64,000 nucleotides of DNA from Cellvibrio japonicus Ueda107 (GCF_000019225.1 NC_010995.1:2302501-2366500); one strand, 5' to 3'; shown: positions 27,108 through 35,831, counted from the first letter of the stretch. Numbers and translations are program-made. The notes: generated by a model from the letters alone, not told the origin.

Positions 27108-27815
27108 ATGACTCTACTCACCATTTTGATCTTCATCACGCTGGCGACACTGCTCCTGGTCAGTATTCTTAACCGCATCCAGCAGCGCCAGCGCCAACGC
27201 CGGCAACAACAGCGCAGGCTCAGGTTACAGGTTGAAGCCCTGCAAGACATGCTACAGTGCCTGGAGCAAACCCTGGCCAACCCGACCATTGCGCGCCATA
27301 TCAACGATAGGATCATTGATCTGCTGAATCAGATTCTGGCATTGGAAGATCGCCATACCGAGCATATAGAAACCGCCATTCACAAGGCAGAGGCCTATGC
27401 TAACCAGCTCACTAGCCCTAGCTACACCAACCGCGCCAGCTACCAGCGCGATAGCGATGCCCAAATTGCCAAGAGCCAGGCCCATTTGCTGGAGGTGATT
27501 GATTTAATGCCACACCTCGCCGTCCAAGGCAAAATCAGCGAGGTAGAGCTGGACATTTATCGGAAAGAATTGCGCTGGGCACATTTGATGGTGGCGGTCA
27601 TGTCATTTGTCGCCCAGGGAGATAAATGCATGGCTATCAGCGATCGCTTTTCTGCACAGGCGTTTTACCGTAAAGCCCAGCAATTATTGATGGAATCCCT
27701 TGACCCAGACCCACGCCGCTTGAAGTTAATCAAGGAACTGAGTGAATTGATTGACGGCTCACGCAACAATTTGAGCCGTGACTTGAGCGAGCCCAAACGA
27801 CTTAGCCTGGCCTAG
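27108..27815 (+). CDS. Membrane-anchored coiled-coil protein, unknown function
   Basis: This 235-aa protein begins with one transmembrane helix (LTILIFITLATLLLVSIL, residues 3-20). A strongly basic, Gln/Arg-rich stretch follows (NRIQQRQRQRRQQQRRLRLQ) with coiled-coil character. The rest is helical, with KIQ-type acidic and basic repeats and a possible TPR-like hairpin (AQAFYRKAQQLLMESLDPDP). I do not recognise the family. Its 3' end overlaps the convergent gene by 14 bp. Confidence 0.65.
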   Translation: MTLLTILIFITLATLLLVSILNRIQQRQRQRRQQQRRLRLQVEALQDMLQCLEQTLANPTIARHINDRIIDLLNQILALEDRHTEHIETAIHKAEAYANQLTSPSYTNRASYQRDSDAQIAKSQAHLLEVIDLMPHLAVQGKISEVELDIYRKELRWAHLMVAVMSFVAQGDKCMAISDRFSAQAFYRKAQQLLMESLDPDPRRLKLIKELSELIDGSRNNLSRDLSEPKRLSLA

Positions 27816-28347
27816 AGGCTTGCTTGGGACTTGATAGCGCAGCCTTTTCGTTCGCCTGGACTCCGACTAACAATTGATGCAAATACTGCAGGCTGGCCGC
27901 TTGCTCCTCTGGTGTTTTGGCAACACCTTTTTCCGTCCAGTAAACACTGGTGCCCGCCATTCCGGAGGCTATTGCTTTGAAAGAGACAGGTACCGTCGTC
28001 ATCTGTTCTTTTAACCAGTCAGCCACGGCGGACGCAGGCCGTCCATCCCCTATCCAATCCCACTCCTGGTAAAAATTCCCTTCATGGGCATAACTCGTGC
28101 GCATCAATATCCAATTGGACTCAGGGATACAAGACTCTGGCGGAGGCAAGTAATAACAGGGGATAGCCGGCGAATCCTCCAGGTCTGTTTTCAGGCGCGG
28201 CAAATGACGCATGGCAAAACGCAGCCCCAAATCGCGTGCGGCCAGGCGCAACTGCTCGCGACGGCGCTGTTCCGGATTGGGTCGGAGCATGGCCATAGGG
28301 CCAACCACCAATGCAATAGCAATTACGAGTAATAACAGGAACTTCAT
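27802..28347 (-). CDS. Hypothetical protein with N-terminal membrane anchor
   Basis: This 181-aa protein has one N-terminal hydrophobic segment (FLLLLVIAIALVVGPMAML) followed by a positively charged stretch (RPNPEQRRREQLRLAARDLGL), so it is probably anchored in the inner membrane. The soluble part contains CYYLPPPESC, which could form a disulfide loop, and WDWIGDGRPASAV. No known family is recognised. It shares the last 14 bp with the convergent upstream gene. No terminator lies between them, so transcripts must overlap. Confidence 0.65.
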   Translation of the reverse strand: MKFLLLLVIAIALVVGPMAMLRPNPEQRRREQLRLAARDLGLRFAMRHLPRLKTDLEDSPAIPCYYLPPPESCIPESNWILMRTSYAHEGNFYQEWDWIGDGRPASAVADWLKEQMTTVPVSFKAIASGMAGTSVYWTEKGVAKTPEEQAASLQYLHQLLVGVQANEKAALSSPKQASRPG

Positions 28348-28437
28348 GTGATTCTTCCGATCCGACTAACAACACCTGAACTATTGACATCAGCCAACGG
28401 GAAAATACCAATCCCTGCCAAATGACAATCCGGGAAC

Positions 28438-28469
28438 TATGATTACACTACGAGAATATGATTACACTA
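28438..28469 (+). repeat. 13-bp direct repeat upstream of uspA
   Basis: TATGATTACACTA occurs perfectly at 28438-28450 and 28457-28469, a 19-bp period, ending 31 bp before the uspA start. Tandem spacing of about two helical turns suggests a regulator binding site or a small local duplication. Confidence 0.7.
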
Positions 28470-28500
28470 AAAGGCGCAGCATATTCACCGAGGGGGAATC

Positions 28501-28956
28501 ATGAGCAACAGCCTGTATCAACACATCATCGTCGGACTGGACCTGGCCGAGGACTGTCCGCAAGTGCTACTCAAGGCAGCAGCCCTGGCAGCCAGCTTTC
28601 GCGCCAAACTTACCCTGGCCCATGTATTGGAGCCCATCGCATTTGCCTATGGCGGCGACATGCCGGTAGACCTGTCCGGTATCCAGGAACAGCAAGTCCA
28701 GAAAGCGGAAACCGAACTGGCACAACTGGCCAAACTGACCGACTATCCAATCCAGCAGCAGCATGTCCTGGTTGGCCAACCGGCGGCAGAACTCCATTAT
28801 TTGGCGGAACAGGAAAGTGCAGACCTGATTATTGTCGGCTCCCACGGCCGCAAAGGCCTGGCCTTATTGTTGGGGTCCACACCTAACAGTGTTTTGCACG
28901 GCGCCAGTTGTGATGTGCTAGCGGTGCTGGTCAACAAAAGTGCCAAGGGGGAATAG
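28501..28956 (+). CDS. Universal stress protein A family
   Basis: This 151-aa protein has the UspA fold. It opens with YQHIIVGLDLAEDC, a typical first strand with the Asp that contacts adenine. The ATP-binding signature G-x2-G-x9-G-S/T is visible as GSHGRKGLALLLGSTPNSVL near residues 113-132, so it probably binds ATP. GAGGGGG precedes the ATG. Its stop is 3 bp from that of the convergent uup gene. Confidence 0.88.
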   Translation: MSNSLYQHIIVGLDLAEDCPQVLLKAAALAASFRAKLTLAHVLEPIAFAYGGDMPVDLSGIQEQQVQKAETELAQLAKLTDYPIQQQHVLVGQPAAELHYLAEQESADLIIVGSHGRKGLALLLGSTPNSVLHGASCDVLAVLVNKSAKGE

Positions 28957-28959
28957 CAA

Positions 28960-30861
28960 CTACTGTTGCATATCCTCCAGCTCAGCCCAACGCTCGAAAC
29001 AGTTATCCAACTGCTGTTGTACCTGTCCCAGTTGCGTTAATTTGGCTTCGACATCGGCCTGTGCCCGATTGTAGAAATCAGGGGCGTTTACTTCGGTTTG
29101 CAAGTGCTCCAGCGCCTCTTCCAGGCGCTCGATGGTTAACGGCAACTCATCAAATTCCTTTTGCAACTTATAACTGAGCTTGCGGGTTTTGGTCGAGGAG
29201 CGAGCGTCACTTATAACAGGCTTTTCTTCCACGGATTCCTTTTTGGCGACAGGCAATGCATCCTCTGTCCAGCGCCCCCCCTGGCGCAACCAATCATCGT
29301 ACCCGCCGACATATTCCAGGACGCGTCCATTACCTTCAAATGCAATAACACTGGACACCAAATTGTTCAGAAATGCCCTATCGTGGCTGACCAGAAGTAC
29401 GGTTCCTTCATAATCTGTCAGTATTTCCTCCAGTAGCTCCAGGGTTTCCACATCAAGATCATTGGTAGGTTCATCCAGTACCAACAGGTTTGCCGATTTG
29501 CTAAATAACTTGGCCAGCAAAACCCGATTGCGCTCTCCTCCGGACAGGGCACGCAAAGGCGTACGGGCACGCTCTCCACTGAAGAGAAAATCACTTAGAT
29601 AAGAAAAAATATGTTTGGATTTGCCATCAACATCGATAAATTCACGCCCTTCAGCAATGTTATCAACCGCATTTTTATCCAGGTCTAGCTGATCGCGCAG
29701 TTGGTCAAAATAAGCGACTTGCAGATTGGTGCCACGACGGATATGGCCAGATTGAGGTTCAAGTTCCCCCAGGATCAGTTTCAACAGGGTACTTTTGCCG
29801 GCGCCATTGGCACCCACCAAGCCAATGCGATCACCGCGCACGATGCTGGTTGAAAAGTTATCGACGATCACCTTATCGCCCCAGCGATAATTGACCTGGC
29901 TCAGCTCTGCCACCAATTTACCGGATGCCTCTCCACTGGCCAGGCTAAAGCTGGCCTTGCCCACTTGCTCACGCCGCTGGGCACGGGTGTCACGCAAGGC
30001 TTTCAGCGCCCGCACCCTGCCCTCGTTACGCGTGCGCCGCGCCTTGATGCCCTGGCGGATCCACACCTCTTCCTGTGCCAGTTTCTTATCAAACAACTCA
30101 TTGTGGCGCGCCTCATCCGCCAGTGCCTGTTCGCGATACACCAGGAAGCTGGCGTAATCACCGGCCCAGTAGCGCAACCGACCCCGATCCAATTCGGCAA
30201 TATGGGTCGCCAGTGCCTGCAGCAAGGAGCGGTCATGGGTGATAAATACCAGGGCGCCATTAAACGCCAACAACTGCTTTTCCAGCCATTCAATAGCAGC
30301 GATATCGAGATGGTTGGTGGGTTCGTCCAGCAACAGGACATCCGGCTCCAACACCAAGGCCTTGGCCAGGGCAACACGACGGCGCCAACCACCGGAGAGT
30401 TCACGCATAAAGCGCTCTGCCGGTAGCGCAAGGCGAGATAACACCTCCTCCACTTTTTGCTGCAACAACCAGCCATCGGCAGCTTCGATTTGCAGCTGTA
30501 ATTGGGTCATACGCGCCAGGCCGGCATCATCCAGGGCATCGCTATGGGCTAACTGACGGTATTCCGCCAGCAAATCCCCGACGCCTTTGAAACCTGCCGC
30601 AACCACATCAAATACACGGCGGTCATCCGGCTCCGGCAAATCCTGCTCCAGCCGGGCAATGCGGATACCGCCCTGGCGAATCACCTCGCCTTTGTCCAGA
30701 TCCACCTCACCGGCGATCACTTTAAGCAGTGTCGACTTACCGGTTCCATTGCGCCCAATCAGGCACAGGCGCTGGCCTTTTTCGATGTTGAACTCAACAT
30801 CGTCCAGAATAACTTGCAGGCCGTAGCCCAAATGGGCTTTTTCAATTTTAATCAGCGACAT
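28960..30861 (-). CDS. uup: ABC-F family ATPase Uup
   Basis: This 633-aa protein has two ABC nucleotide-binding domains and no membrane segments. Walker A motifs are GRNGTGKSTLL and GANGAGKSTLL. Both signature motifs are visible (LSGGWRRRVALAKAL and LSGGERNRVLLAKLF), each followed by LLDEPTNHLD or VLDEPTNDLD. A C-terminal coiled coil (ELPLTIERLEEALEHLQTEV) fits Uup, which binds DNA and ribosomes. ABC-F proteins act on the ribosome or on recombination intermediates. The length matches Uup. Confidence 0.92.
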   Translation of the reverse strand: MSLIKIEKAHLGYGLQVILDDVEFNIEKGQRLCLIGRNGTGKSTLLKVIAGEVDLDKGEVIRQGGIRIARLEQDLPEPDDRRVFDVVAAGFKGVGDLLAEYRQLAHSDALDDAGLARMTQLQLQIEAADGWLLQQKVEEVLSRLALPAERFMRELSGGWRRRVALAKALVLEPDVLLLDEPTNHLDIAAIEWLEKQLLAFNGALVFITHDRSLLQALATHIAELDRGRLRYWAGDYASFLVYREQALADEARHNELFDKKLAQEEVWIRQGIKARRTRNEGRVRALKALRDTRAQRREQVGKASFSLASGEASGKLVAELSQVNYRWGDKVIVDNFSTSIVRGDRIGLVGANGAGKSTLLKLILGELEPQSGHIRRGTNLQVAYFDQLRDQLDLDKNAVDNIAEGREFIDVDGKSKHIFSYLSDFLFSGERARTPLRALSGGERNRVLLAKLFSKSANLLVLDEPTNDLDVETLELLEEILTDYEGTVLLVSHDRAFLNNLVSSVIAFEGNGRVLEYVGGYDDWLRQGGRWTEDALPVAKKESVEEKPVISDARSSTKTRKLSYKLQKEFDELPLTIERLEEALEHLQTEVNAPDFYNRAQADVEAKLTQLGQVQQQLDNCFERWAELEDMQQ

Positions 30862-30950
30862 AGAAGGAATAATTCAAGTGTTTTTTGAGCCTAAATGTGA
30901 CTGGCAGACGAGGCTGTTGACTGTTATTCTCAAGGGCATTATGACCGGCA

Positions 30951-31085
30951 TCACTGCCGCGCCAGATCAGTCTTTGCCAATGATTGCGTTTCCTGTCTTC
31001 GATAAAAACCAAGGAGTGCCACAACACCCAAGCAGGAGGGCACCAACAGGAAGACCGTAGTTGCCATGAAATGGGGGCGAATCAT
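30951..31085 (-). CDS. Possible 44-aa single-span membrane protein
   Basis: A short frame upstream of uup reads MIRPHFMATTVFLLVPSCLG, then VVALLGFYRRQETQ and a polar end ADLARQ-like tail. It has one hydrophobic helix of about 22 residues followed by a basic stretch, a believable membrane topology. There is no good Shine-Dalgarno site (only GGG close to the ATG). It lies 89 bp before uup on the same strand. It may be chance. Confidence 0.3.
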   Translation of the reverse strand: MIRPHFMATTVFLLVPSCLGVVALLGFYRRQETQSLAKTDLARQ

Positions 31086-31143
31086 ATCCCAGTCACCCAG
31101 GCCAACCAAGCGCAATCACCGATGAATTGTTGTTGAGGTATCC

Positions 31144-33171
31144 ATGAGTTTTACCCGCCTGTTATTTCACCCGCTTGGCTTAAGTGTCAGCCTCATCCTG
31201 GGTTGTAGCCTTGCCCCTTTGTCCCTGGCTAACAATACATCGACGCAACAGGCCGTTGCGCCACCGGGTATTGCGCTTGCGAGCAGCCATATACCCACCA
31301 AGCCCGACCAATACACGGTGCAACGTAAAAAGTATGCTGCTGCCCAAAAGGCGCTCAGTGCCAAAAACACCACTGAATTCCATCGCCTGAGCGAGCAATT
31401 GGCCGGCTATCCATTGCTCACCTACCTGGAATATGAGGAGCTGGTTCCCCGCCTGGTCAACCTGCCTTACAAAGATGTAGAGCGCTTTTTTGCCCGTTAT
31501 CCGGATTCTTTCCTCGCCGAGCGCCTTACCCATCGCTGGTTGCGCACCCTGGCCCAACGCCAGCAATGGCAGGACTATCGCCGTTTTTATGATGCGCGCC
31601 TCAGCGACCCGGAGCTGGCTTGCCTCAACTTGCGCGCCCGCCTGGAAACCAAAGACACCAGCGCCCTGGTTGAAGCCGATAGCTTATGGAATATCGAAAA
31701 AACCCAATCCAAGGCCTGCGATCCAGTCTTCGAACAGTGGAAAAAAGCCGGGCGTATGACGCCGGAGCTGATCTGGAGCCGGCATTTAAAAGTGGTACGC
31801 GCTGGCGATGTGGGAATGGCCGGCTATCTCGCGCGCCAGTTGCCTGCTGCAAAACAACCCCTGGCCCTGCAATTACAACAGGTAAACGCCAATCCCGGAC
31901 TGATTAAACAAACCACGCGTTTTTCACAGCAGACACCGGAAATGAAAAGCATCATCCTGCTGGGGCTGGAAAAATATGCCCGCCAGGATGCCAGTGATGC
32001 CCTTCGCCTGTGGCAACACTATGATGCCCAACAACTCTTCGAAGATGCGGACCGCCTGCATATCAAACATCAAATTGCATTGCGCCTGCTACACCAGAAA
32101 AAAGATCGGGAGGCAGAATTACTGGTCGCCTCATCGCCGGACTTAAGCCGCCTGGACCTGGTTGAATGGCTGATTCGCGAATCACTGCGACGCCAGGATT
32201 GGGAGAAAGTCAACGAGTGGCTGACTCGCCTGCCCGACGATGCACGCCAAACCGAACGCTGGCGCTATTGGCGCGCACGCACGATGGAAGAATTGAAAAT
32301 TCTTGAGCACAACGGTGAAACGCCCACGGCGATTTATGCCAGCCTCGCACCGCAGCGCAGCTTTTATGGTTTCCTTTCCGCAGATAAAACCGGTATCGAT
32401 TACCACCTGCTCGACCGCCCGGTAACCTTTACCCCGGAACAACTGACCAAGGTCGAAAATCACCCTGGCATTCAGCGGGCACGTGAATTCTATTTAATGG
32501 GGAATATGAGTGCAGCCAGCCGCGAATGGTTCTATAGCACCCGCCGCCTGCCAGCCCAGGACATTGCAATTGCCGGGAGACTGGCCAAGAGCTGGGGGTG
32601 GTATCGCCAGGGCATACAAGCCATGGTAGATGGAAACTATTGGGATGACCTGGAAGTGCGTTTCCCGGTGCTGTACCAGGACCATGTCGCCAAGGCAGCG
32701 AAAAAGACCTCGGTTAATCCCCTGTTGATTTTGGCAGTAACACGCCAGGAAAGCGCCTTTATGCACGACGCAAAATCACCGGCAGGCGCAGTAGGCTTGA
32801 TGCAACTATTACCCTCCACCGCCAAGCAGACGGCACAGCGTAATGGCTTGAGCTTTCATCAACAGGATCTGCTGACACCGGAAAAAAATATCGCTTTGGG
32901 CAGCCATTACCTGGAGCAACTGCTCAAAACCTATGACGGCAATCGTATTTTGGCAGCCGCCGCCTATAACGCTGGCCCTGGCCGGGTGCGCCAATGGCTT
33001 AATAAGGAAAAAGACAGTCAGCTTCCCTACGATGTATGGATAGAAACTATCCCCTTTAGGGAGACCCGAGGCTATGTCCAAAATGTGCTGTCTTTCTCGG
33101 TGATATACGCTTACCGCCTGGGGCAAAAACAAAACTTCATCACCCCGGAAGAAGCCAACACCCAACTTTAG
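31144..33171 (+). CDS. slt: Soluble lytic murein transglycosylase
   Basis: This 675-aa periplasmic enzyme cleaves peptidoglycan between MurNAc and GlcNAc, leaving 1,6-anhydro ends. A signal peptide ends near residue 29 (APLSLANNTS). A long superhelical U-domain rich in HxxH/LxxL helices follows. The C-terminal catalytic domain has the Glu in RQESAFMHDAKSPAGAVGLMQLLP (about residues 538-560) and ILAAAAYNAGPGRVRQW. A GAGG site precedes the ATG. Its probable terminator has been split by an insertion sequence just downstream. Confidence 0.92.
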   Translation: MSFTRLLFHPLGLSVSLILGCSLAPLSLANNTSTQQAVAPPGIALASSHIPTKPDQYTVQRKKYAAAQKALSAKNTTEFHRLSEQLAGYPLLTYLEYEELVPRLVNLPYKDVERFFARYPDSFLAERLTHRWLRTLAQRQQWQDYRRFYDARLSDPELACLNLRARLETKDTSALVEADSLWNIEKTQSKACDPVFEQWKKAGRMTPELIWSRHLKVVRAGDVGMAGYLARQLPAAKQPLALQLQQVNANPGLIKQTTRFSQQTPEMKSIILLGLEKYARQDASDALRLWQHYDAQQLFEDADRLHIKHQIALRLLHQKKDREAELLVASSPDLSRLDLVEWLIRESLRRQDWEKVNEWLTRLPDDARQTERWRYWRARTMEELKILEHNGETPTAIYASLAPQRSFYGFLSADKTGIDYHLLDRPVTFTPEQLTKVENHPGIQRAREFYLMGNMSAASREWFYSTRRLPAQDIAIAGRLAKSWGWYRQGIQAMVDGNYWDDLEVRFPVLYQDHVAKAAKKTSVNPLLILAVTRQESAFMHDAKSPAGAVGLMQLLPSTAKQTAQRNGLSFHQQDLLTPEKNIALGSHYLEQLLKTYDGNRILAAAAYNAGPGRVRQWLNKEKDSQLPYDVWIETIPFRETRGYVQNVLSFSVIYAYRLGQKQNFITPEEANTQL

Positions 33172-33213
33172 TATCGCTGCACTCACAAGTAGCGCTGAAC
33201 ATGATGTTTAACA

Positions 33214-33225
33214 AAAAAACCGGCA
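33214..33225 (+). terminator. Left arm of slt terminator, separated by the IS
   Basis: AAAAAACCGGCA here and TGCCGCTTTTTT at 34513-34524 on the other side of the IS are complementary over 11 of 12 positions. Without the 1276-bp element they would form a GC-stem terminator with a T-run after slt. Confidence 0.6.
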
Positions 33226-33231
33226 CAAGGC

Positions 33232-33250
33232 CCACTGCTGTCCCATAGTT
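33232..33250 (+). repeat. Left terminal inverted repeat of the IS
   Basis: CCACTGCTGTCCCATAGTT matches the reverse complement of the right end exactly over 19 bp. Confidence 0.92.
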
Positions 33251-33254
33251 CTAC

Positions 33255-34406
33255 TCATAAGGCGAGCCTCATTTGAGGCTCGCTTTTTTTATGATTCGGC
33301 GGGTCCGGTATCAGGATGCTTTTTAGACTCCTACGCTCAAACAAATTTAACTGAATTACCCTCATGATCCGTTGAACTGTCCATCCCGCTTTAGTGCTGT
33401 GACGCGAAAATGCCAACAATAGATACGTAATCATGGCAATCCAAATTTGTGTTAACACCGCATTTCTTGAAGTGCCCACAAACGCTTTGATCTTCAGGTT
33501 TTGTTTGATCGCTTTGAAGAACAACTCCACCTGCCAGCGATCCTTATAAATCGCTGCAATTGTGGCCGCCGCCAGCTGAAAGTTGTTGGTGAGAAACTCA
33601 TAGAATTTGCCGGTTGTTGCGTCACGATAGCCAATTCGACGCAACTTCGGTGCGCCGCGTTTGATCGCATGAGCGCTGGATAATTGAATGACCTGATCAC
33701 TGATAATACCTTTGCTGCTGTCGGCATAGCGACGTTCTTCCACGCGATAGACGGCTTTGGCGCGCAAGCGGGTTACAAAGAAAACTCCTTTATCTGTCAA
33801 TAACTTAAACCAGCGGTAATCCACGTAGCCTTTATCAAACGCAACGATGCTGCCTTTGGGAAAATCAAATTTTCGTCCCTCAATCATGTCGTTTTCCTGG
33901 CCATCACTGAGTGCGACAAACTCCGGCACTTGGGTGCCATGATTCAGGCCAACACTTAATTTTACATTTGCTGTGTCATCTCGATGCGCCGCCCAGGGAA
34001 ATACCGACAGCGATAAATCAATCGCGCTGGCATCAAGGGAGTACAGCGGATTTTTAAACTGGAATTTGTGTTTGCCCTGCATGGATTTACAGCGGTGAAG
34101 CAGACGAGCAAATACGTGTTTGTAGAGTTCGGCGGGCTGTACTTCGTTGATTCGTGCCAACGTTGAACGGGCTATTGGCTTGGCACCGAGATGATAAAGT
34201 TTATGCTGCTGTGCTTCGAGATTGGATTGAATATCACGCAAGCTTTGGCGGCCAGAGAGCTGCGACATGGCCATGCCGACAAATTGATCCCAGCGGGTGG
34301 CCGAGCGCAATTTTTGGCCGACATGATGCTTTTTAGCTTCCGCTTCAAATTCATGTCTCGATAAAGGTTTGAGTAGTTGATGAAATGCGGTGTTAGAATG
34401 TGACAA
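33255..34406 (-). CDS. IS4-family transposase
   Basis: This 383-aa DDE transposase is intact. An N-terminal DUF4372-type domain (LLKPLSRHEFEAEAKKH through WDQFVGMAMSQLSGRQSLRD) precedes the catalytic core. The DDE residues are D125 (LYSLDASAID), D191 (VAFDKGYVDYRWF) and E294. The family signature Y-x2-R-x3-E-x6-K is met exactly by Y287, R290, E294 and K301. The last codons overlap a strong hairpin. The full frame and perfect ends suggest the element may still be mobile. Confidence 0.93.
   Translation of the reverse strand: MSHSNTAFHQLLKPLSRHEFEAEAKKHHVGQKLRSATRWDQFVGMAMSQLSGRQSLRDIQSNLEAQQHKLYHLGAKPIARSTLARINEVQPAELYKHVFARLLHRCKSMQGKHKFQFKNPLYSLDASAIDLSLSVFPWAAHRDDTANVKLSVGLNHGTQVPEFVALSDGQENDMIEGRKFDFPKGSIVAFDKGYVDYRWFKLLTDKGVFFVTRLRAKAVYRVEERRYADSSKGIISDQVIQLSSAHAIKRGAPKLRRIGYRDATTGKFYEFLTNNFQLAAATIAAIYKDRWQVELFFKAIKQNLKIKAFVGTSRNAVLTQIWIAMITYLLLAFSRHSTKAGWTVQRIMRVIQLNLFERRSLKSILIPDPPNHKKSEPQMRLAL
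33262..33290 (+). terminator. IS-borne terminator overlapping the transposase 3' end
   Basis: GCGAGCCTCA TT TGAGGCTCGC followed by seven T forms a strong plus-strand terminator within the final transposase codons. It would stop slt transcripts from running antisense through the transposase gene, and may replace the split slt terminator. Confidence 0.85.
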
Positions 34407-34488
34407 AGCCTGTTTTCCTTTGTTTTACCAATGTTTGGTCGCACTTACATTGTATCAACTTGGAAAACAGGCTTTTCTTTTATCTACA

Positions 34489-34507
34489 AACTATGGGACA
34501 GCAGTGG
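34489..34507 (-). repeat. Right terminal inverted repeat of the IS
   Basis: AACTATGGGACAGCAGTGG is the exact inverse complement of the left end at 33232-33250. Confidence 0.92.
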
Positions 34508-34512
34508 CGTCA

Positions 34513-34524
34513 TGCCGCTTTTTT
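34513..34524 (+). terminator. Right arm of slt terminator, separated by the IS
   Basis: TGCCGCTTTTTT is the distal half of the hairpin whose proximal half is at 33214-33225. Alone it cannot fold. Confidence 0.55.
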
Positions 34525-34547
34525 ATTGGTTAATCTGGATAAAACCC

Positions 34548-34913
34548 TCACTGGGGTTTTGACAATAAAGGATTACAATTCTTTATTGTCACCCTGCCTT
34601 CCAGCAAATTCCCTTTGGAGTACTCACGAAAAATACACTGGTTTTTGGCCGGATCGTAATTTTCAATCCAGAGGTTATCGTCCTTCCAGGTTGCTTGCAT
34701 ATGCATTTCGCCATCGGGAACAGTGAGCGTCATCACTCCCCCCCAATGCTTTACAAAATATTGCTCGTAGTGAAACACATACATACCCCAGCCAATAATA
34801 AGAACGATCAGGCCTCCAATAAAACCCACTTTGGCTTTGAAATAACGTCCAATGCCCCAGAATACAAAGAGGCTAACGGCAATAACAGCAAACCAGTAGA
34901 GGTACGTAATCAT
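34548..34913 (-). CDS. Small two-helix membrane protein
   Basis: This 121-aa protein starts at ATG 34913, preceded by AAGGAG; the longer frame is unsupported. Two transmembrane helices (YLYWFAVIAVSLFVFWGI and VGFIGGLIVLIIGWGMYVF) precede a soluble region of about 70 residues with MTLTVPDGEMHMQATWKDD and two cysteines (NQCIFREYS, IKNCNP). The family is not recognised. A short AAAACCC/GGGGTTTT hairpin overlaps its stop. The IS right end lies 41 bp downstream. Confidence 0.7.
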   Translation of the reverse strand: MITYLYWFAVIAVSLFVFWGIGRYFKAKVGFIGGLIVLIIGWGMYVFHYEQYFVKHWGGVMTLTVPDGEMHMQATWKDDNLWIENYDPAKNQCIFREYSKGNLLEGRVTIKNCNPLLSKPQ

Positions 34914-34985
34914 GGCGATACTCCTTCGATGATTAGATGAGGGCACATCAGAATAACCTGGGCCCAAACAGGATCATCGACGAGT

Positions 34986-35831
34986 TTAGCACTCTTTAGC
35001 GATATATTTAGCCTTGGCCCGGCGCAATCCGACCATTAACCCCAACAGGGCAAGCATCCACAGGCCGACAGAACTGCTGCCATCACTCTTTTTATTGATG
35101 AGGGTATTTTTGACCGGATTAAGGGTTGCTGCTGAGTTGGGATCTGCGTTGACAACCAGGATATTGCTAATCAGCACCAGGTGGCGATCATCAACAGTGA
35201 CGTTATTTGTAGCGTCTTCAGCGGTATAGTCACGCAGGGGGATTGCATCCAGGGGCGAGCGCATATTGAAGCGATTCAGGGCAGCTATGGCATCCAGGAC
35301 GTCAATACCACTGATCACCTGGCCGAAAACGGTAAATCCGCCATTTTGGGTATCCAGATTTTCCGCATTCACATCATTCAGGTTGAAAAACCACTGGCTG
35401 CTGGCGGTATCCGGACCTGAGGATTGCTTAGCCATGGCAACTGTGCCACGCACATTCGAATAGATTGGCTGGTTGGTGATTTTGGGGCCGGTTTTCACCG
35501 ATTTCAGCGGGAGGCTGCCATCGTAAAAATAACCACCAGCCTGGACAACATACAATTTTCCTGACGATGAGCTGGTTACGCGGTGAATCACGTTATTTTC
35601 GTAATTACCGTAACCCTCTGCACCTTCGACATAGTTGAGGAAGTTATCAACGGTTGCCTTGGTTGCCGGGTCGTGATCGAACAAGTTAATTTGAACATTG
35701 CCCAAAACCGTTTGCACCTCCACTATCGTTGCGTGGGCATGGGCACCACATAACAAACCAAGCCCAAGGGCAGTGGTTTTCAGGGGGTGGCCGATAACGT
35801 TGTTCAGGATTTGAGCAAACGGCAATTTCAT
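34986..35831 (-). CDS. Secreted cyclophilin with C-terminal sorting-type tail
   Basis: This 281-aa periplasmic or surface peptidyl-prolyl isomerase starts at ATG 35831 (MKLPFAQIL). The signal ends at AHA-T near residue 35. The cyclophilin domain spans about residues 36-235, with VIHRVTSSSSGKLYVVQAGGYFYDG, RGTVAMAKQSSGPDTASSQWFFNL, and GGFTVFGQV. The C-terminus has a short polar stretch (KKSDGSSSVG), a hydrophobic helix (LWMLALLGLMVGL) and basic residues RRAKAKY. This resembles GlyGly-CTERM-type sorting signals processed by rhombosortases. Confidence 0.82.
   Translation of the reverse strand: MKLPFAQILNNVIGHPLKTTALGLGLLCGAHAHATIVEVQTVLGNVQINLFDHDPATKATVDNFLNYVEGAEGYGNYENNVIHRVTSSSSGKLYVVQAGGYFYDGSLPLKSVKTGPKITNQPIYSNVRGTVAMAKQSSGPDTASSQWFFNLNDVNAENLDTQNGGFTVFGQVISGIDVLDAIAALNRFNMRSPLDAIPLRDYTAEDATNNVTVDDRHLVLISNILVVNADPNSAATLNPVKNTLINKKSDGSSSVGLWMLALLGLMVGLRRAKAKYIAKEC

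Larger units (their letters stand above)
33232..34507. mobile_element. IS4-family insertion sequence, complete
   Basis: A 1276-bp element is bounded by perfect 19-bp terminal inverted repeats and carries one intact transposase gene on the minus strand. I see no clear target-site duplication in the flanks, so it may be old or the duplication decayed. Its left end carries a terminator facing into the element. It separates slt from a small membrane protein gene. Confidence 0.9.

Noticed and set aside
30878..31060. 60-aa plus-strand frame between uup and slt
   Set aside because: No ribosome-binding site, no hydrophobic or conserved pattern; overlapped by the better minus-strand small frame.
33200..34530. 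Target-site duplication flanking the IS
   Set aside because: Left (CGGCACAAGGC) and right (CGTCATGCC) flanks share only scattered bases, so no duplication is claimed.
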